Shown one piece after another: positions 23,990 to 32,914 of a stretch of DNA of 34,137 nt (its first letter is position 1; each line of letters begins with the position of its first letter). The notes under the pieces are model-generated. The model made no database searches and was not told the DNA's origin. It saw only the letters and a program-made list of their open reading frames with translations. Origin of the DNA: Kiritimatiellia bacterium (GTDB lineage Bacteria; Verrucomicrobiota; Kiritimatiellia; RFP12; UBA1067); assembly GCA_028686345.1 (NCBI GenBank), contig JAQUCE010000055.1, positions 1 to 34,137 of the forward strand. The letters run 5' to 3'. Made by a program: the position numbers and the translations under genes.

Positions 23990-24829
23990 TTAAAGCAGCT
24001 CGCGGATCTTATTGGCATGATCGATCAGCTCGCGGAGCTTCGACTCATCATTGGTTTCAAGCGCGCGTTTGAACTCTTCCAGTTTTTCGGAGAGTGCGTA
24101 AACAGCAGTGAGGATGTTCTCTCTGTTCTGGGTGATAATGGGAACCCAGCTGTCAGAGGAGCTCATGGCCAGACGCACTGTGGAGGCAAAGCCGCCGCCA
24201 GCCAGCCGCGGCACTGCGTAGCCGGCTTTCTCTTCGTTCTGGACTGCCAGCGAGAGTGCGTAGGCGACAATATGGGAGAGGTGTGAGACATAGGCTGCAT
24301 GGCGGTCGTGTTGGACCGCGTCCATGAACTCAAATTTAAGTCCAGCAATGTGAAAGAGCTCCAGCGCTGTTTTGCAGGCATCCGGCGCACTGTGATCAAG
24401 ATCGCAGAGGAGCACAGTTTTATTTTTGAATAATCCTTTGAACGATGCTGCCGGTCCTGAGTTCTCTGTGCCGGCCATTGGGTGGGCGGCCACATAGCGG
24501 CCGCGGTTGGGGTGAGCCTTGACATTTTCGATCATCTGCTGTTTGGTTGATCCAAGGTCAATCACTGTCTGGGTGCTGGTGGCTTGATCCAGAATCTGCG
24601 GCAACAGGCGGTCGATCGTGTTGACCGGCACTGCCAGAACAACAACATCAGCGGCTTGGATGGCTTGCTCCAGGGGGAGGGTGCGGTCAACCAGCCCCAA
24701 TTCGAGGGCTTGGCGGAGATGTTCAGGGTTGGTTTCAACACCGATCAGCTCAGTGATTGCAGGGGAGTCGCGCAGGTCGCGGGCAAATGACCCTCCGATG
24801 AGTCCCAATCCAATGATAACGATAGTCAT
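23990..24829 (-). CDS. tyrA: Prephenate dehydrogenase
   Basis: 279 residues from the ATG at 24829, chosen because AGGAGA lies just upstream and the protein then starts at the first strand of the Rossmann fold (MTIVIIGLGLIGGSFA). The 12-residue longer frame has no such support. Other landmarks: VVVLAVPV, DLGSTKQQM, AAHPMAGTENSGPAAS (catalytic His region of TyrA), and DRHAAYVSHLSHIVAYAL. It oxidises prephenate (or arogenate) to the tyrosine precursor with NAD(P). No chorismate mutase or ACT domain is fused. A terminator hairpin lies about 25 bases upstream of the start, so its expression may depend on readthrough from the RRM gene or on an overlapping promoter. Confidence 0.92.
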   Translation of the reverse strand: MTIVIIGLGLIGGSFARDLRDSPAITELIGVETNPEHLRQALELGLVDRTLPLEQAIQAADVVVLAVPVNTIDRLLPQILDQATSTQTVIDLGSTKQQMIENVKAHPNRGRYVAAHPMAGTENSGPAASFKGLFKNKTVLLCDLDHSAPDACKTALELFHIAGLKFEFMDAVQHDRHAAYVSHLSHIVAYALSLAVQNEEKAGYAVPRLAGGGFASTVRLAMSSSDSWVPIITQNRENILTAVYALSEKLEEFKRALETNDESKLRELIDHANKIRELL

Positions 24830-24853
24830 ATGCTCTCCTGTTTGATTATGAAA

Positions 24854-24888
24854 TAAAAAAGGCACGCGTGCGCGTGCCCCTTTTTTTA
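24854..24888 (-). terminator. Bidirectional-looking intrinsic terminator between the RRM gene and tyrA
   Basis: AAAAAA, then the stem GGCACGCG / CGCGTGCC (24861-24878) with a two-base loop, then CCTTTTTTT. On the minus strand the hairpin follows the RRM stop by about 30 bases and runs into a T-rich stretch. It is a strong rho-independent terminator. Confidence 0.85.
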
Positions 24889-24907
24889 ATATGATGATGC
24901 AAGCGCT

Positions 24908-25330
<423 letters not shown>

Positions 25331-25796
25331 TGTGTTCTTCCTAAATTGTGTCATACTTCTTTTTATACTACCTGATCCGCACGATGACACAAAATGCAGA
25401 CTGGTTTTGCCGTTGTTGGCTGCTAACCCTGAATGGATTATCATCTCTTGGTCAATCGCAATCAGATTTTAACACCAAATTAAAACAATTCCCAATGATT
25501 AAAAATTGTACCTTGCTGCGGTTCAGCTGTCAATAGCGATCTTAATATTTTTAAATAAATCTTCTGCGCGAAGTTTTTGTGCTTCCGGCTTGAGGTGCTC
25601 AATTCAAATAAATAAAAAGATGTGTTGACGAAGCTTTAACGGTTATGTTATACGTATAACCAAAAGGAAACATTGGGTGTTTTGCAGTTTTGTTGCGTAC
25701 CGAAAAATGTTCATTGCTGGTTAAAGACAGCTCCCTTACTTGATAGGATCGGCAACATATTGTGAATGGCCCAGAGAAAACTAAGGAGAGATTGTT
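25331..25796. other. 466-base divergent intergenic region
   Basis: No gene seen. It carries the likely RRM promoter on the minus strand (ACACAA 25387-25392 and TTATAC 25363-25368, i.e. TTGTGT-18-GTATAA) and the promoter/operator for the phosphodiesterase cluster (25625-25660). AT-rich otherwise. Confidence 0.6.
25625..25660 (+). promoter_or_regulatory. Strong sigma70-type promoter overlapped by a palindromic operator
   Basis: TTGACG (25625-25630), an exact 17-base spacer, and TTATAC (25648-25653). The -10 box lies inside a perfect 14-bp palindrome GTTATACGTATAAC (25647-25660) with a central CG, the form typical of LacI-family operators. Bound there, a regulator would block RNA polymerase. 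A LacI-type gene ends the cluster downstream. The leader would be about 135 bases. The pairing of this site with that regulator is inferred. Confidence 0.65.
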
Positions 25797-28235
25797 ATGA
25801 ATACGTCGATCAATGGACAAAGTAAATTGATAACCGTGGGAATGGCTTTTTGTATCCTGGGCAGTGCGATGCTGTCCCATGCAAATTATGCAACGGTAGT
25901 TAAGGGAACTCCCGGACTTCAGCACTATTGGCAATTGGATGAGCCGGGCACTCCTGTGCAATCACTGGATGAAGTTGGAGGAAAGATAGCGACCCACGTG
26001 AACGGTTATCCGACAAACAGTGTCGGTGGCGGAGCGGTGAGTGTGGCGGGGCCGAGGCCCTCCGATGGTTTTCCGGGCATGGCTGTAGGTAACAACGCAC
26101 TGCGCTACAACATACCTGGGAAAACCCGGTCATTTATTGATATGCCAGATAAAGTAGGCGATAAGAGCTTTGCATATGGTGATATGACCGGTCTTTCGCT
26201 GGAGTTCTGGTTCAAGCGCGCCTCCACCAACACTGAAGCTGTCATTGCCGGATATCTCAACAATGTTAATCCTCGTTATGGGTACCTTGCTGCGATCGTC
26301 CGCAGGGTCGATCCTATCCGTTGGGATTTTAGAGTGTACAATAAAGATACAGTTACCAAACAGACGGTTTACAGTTGCGATGGTACCTCCGATACGCAAT
26401 GGCACCACGTTGTGATGGCCTGGGACAGTAAGAACTTGCGAACATATCTGGATGGCCGGGAGACAGCTGAAAGCATTAACAACAGTGAAGGGCCAGTTTT
26501 CGGAGCCCTTCAACCCTCGGAACAGCTGGTGTTTGGCGGAGATGCCAGTGGCCAGGACTTTCGCTACTTTGATGGTGCGCTGGATCATGTGGCCATCTAT
26601 GACCGGGCGCTGACAGCAGGTCAGGCAGCACAGCACTATGCAGCTGCCGTTAGCTCAGCCCCCGCACAATCGCCGGTTGAAAAGTCAATACTGGCGCTTA
26701 ACCCCTGTCATTATTGGCGGATGGAAGAGACCTATGGCCGCAGTGCTCTGGATTCGGTTGGGAACTGGACGCTCAATGTGGTGGGCGCCCAATTGGAGCT
26801 GGGTTCTGAAGGTGTCAGGCCGCCAGCCTATCCGGGTTTTGCCACCAACAACTACGCGGCATCTTTCGTACGGAGCAACTGGAACTATATGCAGGTCCAT
26901 AACGCCAACACTGACTATCTCACGCCCACCAACAGCTTCAGCGGCGGCACGGTGACCGCTCTGACCATGAGCGTCTGGTTCCGCCTCAGCGAGGACGGCC
27001 CTGACAATGCCAGGCAGATCATCGCCGGTTTCCAGAAAAGTGTGGGTAACCGCTATATGTTCCTTGTAAATCGAGAAAGTAACGGCACACTAATGTTCTT
27101 TGTGACAGATAACAGCGGTGACAGCCAGATTATCAAGGCTCCATATGCCAACATTACAGATAGTAACTGGCATAACTTTGTGATGACATGGGATGGCAGT
27201 GAGGTGCACACCTATCTGGACGGCGGCAATGAAAAAATTTACAGCGATCCGAATGTGGCTGGCGCATTGCGAGCATCCGACGGGTTTTTTATTGGCAAGG
27301 ATATCAACAATACAAATTTTTTCGACGGGAAGGTGGATGACGTTGCCTTGTTTAATTATACACTGAGTGCTGCTCAGGTGGCTGATCTTTATAAGGCCGC
27401 AGTGAGGGGTAAGATCCCAAAAGGCACCTGTATACTGGTGGCCTGCGCTGATAGCGACGCGCCCGCTAAGGAGATGCCCTCGCGTGGAATATGCGCACAT
27501 CGCGGGGCAATGGCGACGCATCCTGAAAATACGCTGGCCGCATTCCATGAGGCGGTCCGGCTGGGTGCCCATATGATAGAGTTTGATATCAACCTGACGA
27601 AAGACGAGTGTATTGTGCTCATGCACGATCTGAGCGTTGACCGCACCACTGATGGCCGCGGCAAGGTCACGGATCTTACTTTTGAACAAATCCGCAGTCT
27701 TGATGCAGGCTCATGGAAAGCCCTCCAATTCGCGGGTGAGCGGGTGCCGACGTTCGAAGAGACGCTGGCCATGATGCCGATGAATATCTGGCTGAATGTC
27801 CACACCAAGAGTGGTGCTAAACTCGCGGTTATGGCCGCGCAGGAGATTGAACGTCAGGGACGCACACATCAGGCTTTTCTGGCAACAGGGCGAGATGAGG
27901 CAACAGCCGCGCGCCAGGTCGTTCCGGACATTCTGATCTGCAACATGGAAAATCAGGGGTACAGCGCAGCGTATGTGTCGGACACGATTGGTCACGGGGA
28001 CTCGTTTATTCAGCTGCTCGGCCAGGTCGCTTCACCGGAAGACATGGGCCGACTTAAGGCGGCGGACATCCGCATTAATTTATTTATGTCAAATCAGCCC
28101 GGCACATCTGAGGCGCTGGCGACAATGTTTTCAGCGGGCATTGATTTTCCACTGTTTGATAATCCGGGTCCGATGGTCGAAGCGGCTCGATTGCAGGGCA
28201 TTGAACCTCTTCTACCCAGAATGAGCATTAATTAA
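25797..28235 (+). CDS. Secreted glycerophosphodiester phosphodiesterase with two LamG-type domains
   Basis: 812 residues with a signal peptide (cleavage near SHA-NYA, residue 29). There are two tandem LamG/concanavalin-like modules, about 40-285 and 298-535. Each has HYW, a LEFWFKR or MSVWFRL strand, W(H/N)-x-V-MAWD / MTWD, TYLDG and FDG-LDHVA / FDGKVDDVA. Residues about 565-805 are the GDPD domain: AHRGAMATHPENT (His568-Arg569), EFDINLTKD, MHDLSVDRTTDG (second catalytic His) and WLNVHTK. Catalytic residues are intact, so it should cleave glycerophosphodiesters to glycerol phosphate plus an alcohol outside the cytoplasm. The LamG modules may bind glycans or surfaces. AAGGAGA precedes the ATG. 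First gene of a four-gene cluster. Confidence 0.87.
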   Translation: MNTSINGQSKLITVGMAFCILGSAMLSHANYATVVKGTPGLQHYWQLDEPGTPVQSLDEVGGKIATHVNGYPTNSVGGGAVSVAGPRPSDGFPGMAVGNNALRYNIPGKTRSFIDMPDKVGDKSFAYGDMTGLSLEFWFKRASTNTEAVIAGYLNNVNPRYGYLAAIVRRVDPIRWDFRVYNKDTVTKQTVYSCDGTSDTQWHHVVMAWDSKNLRTYLDGRETAESINNSEGPVFGALQPSEQLVFGGDASGQDFRYFDGALDHVAIYDRALTAGQAAQHYAAAVSSAPAQSPVEKSILALNPCHYWRMEETYGRSALDSVGNWTLNVVGAQLELGSEGVRPPAYPGFATNNYAASFVRSNWNYMQVHNANTDYLTPTNSFSGGTVTALTMSVWFRLSEDGPDNARQIIAGFQKSVGNRYMFLVNRESNGTLMFFVTDNSGDSQIIKAPYANITDSNWHNFVMTWDGSEVHTYLDGGNEKIYSDPNVAGALRASDGFFIGKDINNTNFFDGKVDDVALFNYTLSAAQVADLYKAAVRGKIPKGTCILVACADSDAPAKEMPSRGICAHRGAMATHPENTLAAFHEAVRLGAHMIEFDINLTKDECIVLMHDLSVDRTTDGRGKVTDLTFEQIRSLDAGSWKALQFAGERVPTFEETLAMMPMNIWLNVHTKSGAKLAVMAAQEIERQGRTHQAFLATGRDEATAARQVVPDILICNMENQGYSAAYVSDTIGHGDSFIQLLGQVASPEDMGRLKAADIRINLFMSNQPGTSEALATMFSAGIDFPLFDNPGPMVEAARLQGIEPLLPRMSIN

Positions 28236-28290
28236 ATAACATGGAATGTGAAGAAGGCGAAAACAGCCTCCAAAAGCAAATTGGTGAAGT

Positions 28291-29178
28291 ATGCAATCAT
28301 TAAACCGCACTGTTAAGCTGGCTGTTGTTCAGCCTCCTGCATGGAGTGACGGAAAGGATGGTCGTGATATCCAGGCGATCGGGCTTGAGTTATTTGATCA
28401 GGCTGCTGCTGATTATCCTGATGTGATCTGTCTGCCTGAATATTTTAACTGCATGGACTGCCCGGCTGAAGCGTACACTGAAAAGTGCGGCCATGCAGCT
28501 CAGGAGCTGCTGGATATAGTGTTGCTTCGTGCAAAATCCAACGGGTGTTATGTTGTTTTGCCACTGGTTATTGATGTTAAAGGACACCGTTATAACCGCG
28601 CTCACCTGCTGGGACGTGATGGTCGGGTGGTTGGAACCTTTGACAAGGTGCATGTGACAGAGGTGGAGCGAACCGAAATGGGCATTGAGGCTGGTAACCA
28701 GTGGCCTGTTTTTGATCTCGACTTTGGCCGGGTTGGAATCATGATCTGCTATGATGGTTGCTTTTCTGAATCGTCAAGAGTTTTGGCGCTAGCCGGCGCT
28801 AAGGTCATATTTTGGCCGTCGCTTCAACGCTCTTACTCGCGGAACGATTTGGAGTTACAAATGCGTTCACATGCGTATTTCAACTATTCAGTTGTTGTTC
28901 GCAGCAGTTATGGCGGCGCGATGTCAGGTGATCCTGAGGCTCCCAGCATGGTTGGATTGAGCGGTGTTTGCGGTGATGATGGCGTGATGTTAGCTGCTCT
29001 TGATGGCCGAGCAGGTTGGAGCGCTGCCGAGATGAATGTGGCGCAGGATCGGCGTGGCTCCCGGACATTTGGTGGCCAGCTCGGCAGCCTTAGGAAGATG
29101 CGTTTTGAGGATCGTTGCCCGGCTACGTATATGCGCCTGACAGAGAAGGTTAACAAAAGGAATCTGAATAATGGTTGA
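28291..29178 (+). CDS. Carbon-nitrogen hydrolase (nitrilase superfamily)
   Basis: 295 residues, cytosolic. The Glu-Lys-Cys triad is complete: Glu50 in CLPEYF, Lys119 in FDKVHVTEVE and Cys153 in MICYDGCF. A YNRAHLLGRDGRVVG segment leads to the lysine as in the amidase branch. Members hydrolyse amides, N-carbamoyl compounds or nitriles; the actual substrate cannot be read from the sequence. It lies 55 bases after the phosphodiesterase and overlaps the transporter gene by eight bases, so it belongs to that cluster. It could process a nitrogen-containing headgroup released by the phosphodiesterase, as inference only. Confidence 0.85.
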   Translation: MQSLNRTVKLAVVQPPAWSDGKDGRDIQAIGLELFDQAAADYPDVICLPEYFNCMDCPAEAYTEKCGHAAQELLDIVLLRAKSNGCYVVLPLVIDVKGHRYNRAHLLGRDGRVVGTFDKVHVTEVERTEMGIEAGNQWPVFDLDFGRVGIMICYDGCFSESSRVLALAGAKVIFWPSLQRSYSRNDLELQMRSHAYFNYSVVVRSSYGGAMSGDPEAPSMVGLSGVCGDDGVMLAALDGRAGWSAAEMNVAQDRRGSRTFGGQLGSLRKMRFEDRCPATYMRLTEKVNKRNLNNG

Positions 29179-29827
29179 AAACACGAAAAAAAATCAGGTT
29201 TTTGCCGAGTTCCAATCGTCGGCTTCTTTGCGCCGCTGGAAATGGCGTATCCTTCTCGCCACGATGGCATGCTATCTGTTTTATTATTGCGGTCGCTTTA
29301 ATCTTGCGATTTGCCTGAAACCGATCATGAATGAGTTTGGTTGGGATAAAGCGCAAATGGGATTTTTGGTGTCGGTACTCATTGTCTCTTATGGCATAGG
29401 ACAGTTTATCAATGGTAATTTAACGGATCGTTTTGGACGTGTGCTGATGCCGGTGGGAGCGATTGTTTCTTGTTTGGCAAACTGGGCCTTTAGTTACGCC
29501 TCTGAGTTTAGTAGTTTTTTTGCCAGCTTGATTGGCATTACAAGTACATCAGCCATGACTTTTGGAACAATGGCTGTGTTTTGGGGAATTAATGGATATT
29601 TTCAGGCTATGGGAATGGCACCAGGTGGTCGCCTTATTTCAAACTGGTGGGCGCATCATGAACGTGGTACGGCAATGGGGCTATACACATTTGCAGCCGC
29701 AATGGCAAACGTGACTGTTTTTCTGCTTGCCTCGGCGACAGCAAGCGCATGGGGTTGGCGGGCTGCATTTCGTTACCCTGTTTTACTAATGGCTGGGGGG
29801 GTTAACGGGCTTATAGGTGTAAAATGA
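29171..29827 (+). pseudogene. N-terminal half of an organophosphate:phosphate antiporter-type MFS transporter
   Basis: 218 residues covering about six transmembrane segments, where full MFS proteins have 12 and some 430 residues. YYCGRFNLAICLKPIM, the first cytoplasmic loop GNLTDRFGRVLMP, and GYFQAMGMAPGGRLISNWW with ERGTAMG are typical of the GlpT/UhpT/UhpC family. The reading frame ends LLMAGGVNGLIGVK right after a G7 tract (29795-29801), and all three frames close soon after. No second half follows, since the LacI gene starts four bases before the stop. It is a truncation, not a simple frameshift. The product is probably non-functional unless it pairs with another half. Confidence 0.75.
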
Positions 29828-30852
29828 TAAGACAAATTGATGTTGCAAGGAATGCAGGGGTTTCTCAAGCGACTGTTTCGCTGGTTCTTGGCGGAAAGTC
29901 AGGCGGTAAACGTGTTGGAGAAGAGACCCGAAAGCGAATCGAACAGGTTGCTAAGGCTATGGGCTATTTTCATAATAGTGCGGCACAGCAGTTACGTGGC
30001 AGTCGAAGTGGTTTAATCGGTGTGCTGGTTGGCGTCAGTGCTGCTCCGGTGATCTTTGATCGTATCTCTGCACTGGAACGTGAGGCTCTGAGCCGGGGGT
30101 ACCGGATTTTGCTTGGGCAGTTTGGGGAAGAACTTGAACTCGCAGCCCAATACATTAAAGATTTCGCTGCACGTCGTGTTGAAGGAACCTTATGTATGTC
30201 ACATGAGCACCGTGAGCACCCCGGAATCCTGGAGAAGATTATTTCAGGCCTTCCAAATGTTGTTTATTTGAGACAACCAGCTATCGAAGGTGCACATTAT
30301 ATTCATGTTGACGCTGCTGATTGCATTCATCAGGGTGTTGACTATCTTTTAAGTACAGGACGGAAGAGAATCGGGCTTGTGATTCTTGATGAGTTTCATC
30401 AGTCTAATCGGCACCGGTATCAGGGCTATTTTGAGGCCATGCAACGTAATGGGTTGACGATGGACGAAAATCTTATCTGGGTGGGGGATGACACGCTTCT
30501 TCCCCAGCCGCATGAAGTTTCAAATTCAAAGGCAGACGAGGTCGTGAGTTTTTTGGTGGGTCAGCATCATGCAGATGCGATTATCGCTATTAACGACGAC
30601 TGGGCTGCTCAATTGATTAAGGCTATTCGGCGAAGGGGACTGAATGTTCCCCATGATGTGGGGATTGTCGGGCAGGGAAATTTTAAAATTGCTAGTTTTT
30701 TTGATCCCGAGATCACGACGCTTGATCCCCAGAATGGCGTTTTTGCCAAAGCCGCCATTGATTTATTGACTGGGTTGATACAGACAGATAACAGTGCGTT
30801 AAAAAAGCCTGTTATAGTTAAGCCTAAATTGATTATTAGGCAGTCAACCTGA
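29824..30852 (+). CDS. LacI-family transcriptional regulator
   Basis: 342 residues. The N-terminal helix-turn-helix is QIDVARNAGVSQATVSLVLGGK (4-25), followed by the hinge helix HNSAAQQLRGSRSGLIGVLV and a periplasmic-binding-protein-like effector domain (IHVDAADCIHQGVDYLLSTGRKRIGLV, AIIAINDDWAAQLIKAIRRRGL). It overlaps the truncated transporter stop (ATGA). It probably regulates the phosphodiesterase cluster through the palindrome at 25647-25660; the inducer might be glycerol phosphate or another product, but that is a guess. Confidence 0.9.
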   Translation: MIRQIDVARNAGVSQATVSLVLGGKSGGKRVGEETRKRIEQVAKAMGYFHNSAAQQLRGSRSGLIGVLVGVSAAPVIFDRISALEREALSRGYRILLGQFGEELELAAQYIKDFAARRVEGTLCMSHEHREHPGILEKIISGLPNVVYLRQPAIEGAHYIHVDAADCIHQGVDYLLSTGRKRIGLVILDEFHQSNRHRYQGYFEAMQRNGLTMDENLIWVGDDTLLPQPHEVSNSKADEVVSFLVGQHHADAIIAINDDWAAQLIKAIRRRGLNVPHDVGIVGQGNFKIASFFDPEITTLDPQNGVFAKAAIDLLTGLIQTDNSALKKPVIVKPKLIIRQST

Positions 30853-30962
30853 CGCACCGCGTTTGATTTTTTCTCCACGTTGTGGAGTCGTTAATCACTA
30901 AAAATTTTAAGCGCAGAGTCTTGTGTTAAAAATACAATTCATGTTGTCAAAAGTGATCTTGT

Positions 30963-31020
30963 GATAAGGGTATTTCAAGCGATTAGCGACCCCGCGCAGC
31001 GGGGATGAAATACCCTTATC
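30963..31020. repeat. 58-bp element with perfect 15-bp inverted ends and an inner hairpin
   Basis: GATAAGGGTATTTCA (30963-30977) is exactly reverse-complementary to 31006-31020. Inside lies a second stem CCCCGC-GCA-GCGGGG (30990-31004). No T-run follows, so a terminator is unlikely. It stands between the LacI gene and the first RHS fragment and could be a REP-like element, a recombination site or a structured RNA. Confidence 0.65.
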
Positions 31021-31271
31021 CTTTCGCGGAGATTCGTGGGCAAAAAATTGGTTGCGGCTATGCTGCGCTAGGCCGTCCTTGGTCAGCTCATTTGACTACA
31101 CCAACGATGAGCTTGGCCGACGCACAGCCCGCAGCGATTATTACATCAATCGCGGCTCGACTGAAACCAACACCTTCGGGTATAATACATTCTCTGAGGT
31201 AACAAACGCAAACATGGGAACCAACACATACAGTTACGCTTGCGATCCGATAGGAAACCGGGATCACTGCA

Positions 31272-31299
31272 CAATTGATAATGGACAATTGATAATGAC
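31272..31299. repeat. 14-bp tandem repeat inside the RHS fragment
   Basis: Two copies of CAATTGATAATGGA / CAATTGATAATGAC. The unit is not a multiple of three, yet both copies are translated in the open frame (IDNGQLIM). Confidence 0.6.
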
Positions 31300-31591
31300 C
31301 AATGTGTATACCGCCAATGGATTGAATCAGTACACCAACATTACTGGTGGGATCGCAACAGTGCCGGTTCACGATCTTGATAGAAACCTCGCAAGTTTCA
31401 ACGGTTGGGCGTATGTGTGGAATGGAGAAAACCGGCTTATACTTGCTTCGAATGTTGAGTATGTCGTCACATTCGGTTACGATCATCAATCCCGCTGTAT
31501 AGAAAAAGCTCAACATAAAGGCACAGAGACACGGAGTCTAAGTTTTGTGTTGGATGACTTCAACATCATCAGCGAGACACTCTCCACCAAC

Positions 31592-31623
31592 AATTCATCC
31601 TTCATCCCTCATAATTCATCCTT
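31592..31623. repeat. AATTCATCCTT repeated with 21-bp period inside the RHS fragment
   Basis: AATTCATCCTT at 31592-31602 and 31613-31623, giving the peptide repeat NSSF-IPH-NSSF. Runs of this AATTCATCCTTCATC type are familiar to me from intergenic DNA of other bacteria. Confidence 0.55.
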
Positions 31624-32212
31624 TTACACATGGGGCTTGGATTTATCCGGCACCCTCCAGGGCGCAGGCGGTGTTGGCGGTCTGTTGGCTGAGATTCAAG
31701 ACGGTACTCCCTATTTCACGGCATTCGATGCCAACGGGAACGTGACAGAGTATATAAGCGCAAATGGAGCAGTAGAGGCACATCGCGAATATTCCGCCTT
31801 TGGGGAAACGCTGGTTTCTACTGGTGCAAAGAAAGATGACTTCACCCACTGGTGGAGCACCAAACCCTTTGATCCCGTTACAGGTTTCAGTGAATACGAA
31901 TATCGTAAATATCTGCCACCTATTGGACGCTGGCTCAACCGCGATCCGATTGGAGAGATTGGCGGGTTGAATTTATATGGGATGACAAGAAACAGAAATA
32001 TCAATGAAATCGACATAAACGGTCTTTTTTGGTATGACGTATTAAATCTTATTCCAGGGGTGCGCACATTGTTAGCATTATTAGCGGATCCTACAGGTTC
32101 ACATCCATCACATAAGAGGCTTAGAGCCAAAAAACTCATCGAAAGCACCGGTCAAACCCGGTCAGGAGTAGGGAATGAAAGAGCACCACATGGAAAGGGG
32201 TAGTAGCTCGTC

Positions 32213-32717
32213 ATGGCAGTCAACCATCAGACCACCTATGCGTATTATGATAACGACTCATCAAGCCCCAGATATGGGCTACTGAAGAAACAGGTTTCAT
32301 CTTCAGGAAAATGGACAAAATATGACTATGAGAACAGAGATCCGCGAGCGCGCGGCAACTCAGAACGCTGACTTTGGTGATGCCGGAAATCTGCGCACAA
32401 CAACAGTCTACTACTCGACCAACAGCGCATCAATATCAGCGGGAAAAATACATTATATCGACAGCCCCGGCGGCCTGCGCACCACCTGGAGCTATGCGCA
32501 GGACGCGGCTGGCTATCATGTGGTCGAGACCCAGGGAACCACCGCCAGCCCCGATGGGATTGCCAACAAAACGACCTGTGTTACAAACACATGGGACGCA
32601 TCCGACAATAACATACGGAGCGAGACATTTGTTTACACCGAAAGCGGCTCCGAATCCATCGGCTGGACTTCACGGCTCTTTGATGAGCTGAGAGGGGTGC
32701 AGGGTCATCCATTATAG
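32213..32717 (+). pseudogene. Second RHS/YD-repeat fragment, frameshifted
   Basis: The frame from 32213 reads TTYAYYDNDSSSPRYGLLKKQ and SGKWTKYDYENRDP before a stop near 32371. RHS-like sequence then continues in another frame (GNLRTTTVYYSTN, KIHYIDSPGGLRTTWSYAQD, NIRSETFVYTESGS) to 32717. A frameshift must lie between about 32330 and 32385. The content is a mid-protein YD region, but it sits downstream of a C-terminal end, so it comes from another RHS gene copy. Confidence 0.7.
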
Positions 32718-32747
32718 TCGGAGGTCATCCATTATAGTCGGAGGTCA
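32703..32747. repeat. Two 20-bp tandem copies plus a partial third
   Basis: The unit starting GGTCATCCATTATAG is repeated exactly at 32703-32722 and 32723-32742, with GGTCA of a third. It ends the second RHS fragment. Confidence 0.8.
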
Positions 32748-32914
32748 AGACACAAATAACCCTTATGTGAATTTTATTCAAATCCTTTTGAACTCTATCC
32801 CGTTTTTTCGCATGTAGCGCGTATCGATTTGTTAAATTTTCAGGAAAGTAAAAGATACCAATGCTCGAGACTATATTTTTTGATATACTTTAAGAAAAAT
32901 TGGAGATCACAAAT

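Larger units (their letters stand above)
31052..32203 (+). pseudogene. RHS/YD-repeat protein, C-terminal fragment with core and short tip
   Basis: 383 codons open, but the N-terminal part of an RHS protein (usually over 1000 residues) is missing. YD-type repeats begin at about 31086 (FDYTNDELGRR, NTYSYACDPIGNR). The conserved RHS-associated core is present: FTAFDANGNVTEYI, EYRKYLPPIGRWLNRDPIGEIGG and LNLYGMTRNR. After it come only 58 residues (YDVLNLIPGVRTLLALLADPTG to the stop), too short for most toxin tips. Three blocks of dispersed-repeat-like DNA lie within the frame (31272-31299, 31523-31537, 31592-31623). It is probably an orphan fragment left by recombination. Confidence 0.75.

Noticed and set aside
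30873..30887. CTCCAC-GTT-GTGGAG hairpin as terminator of the LacI gene
   Set aside because: The T-run precedes and does not follow the stem on the coding strand, and the stem is only 6 bp.
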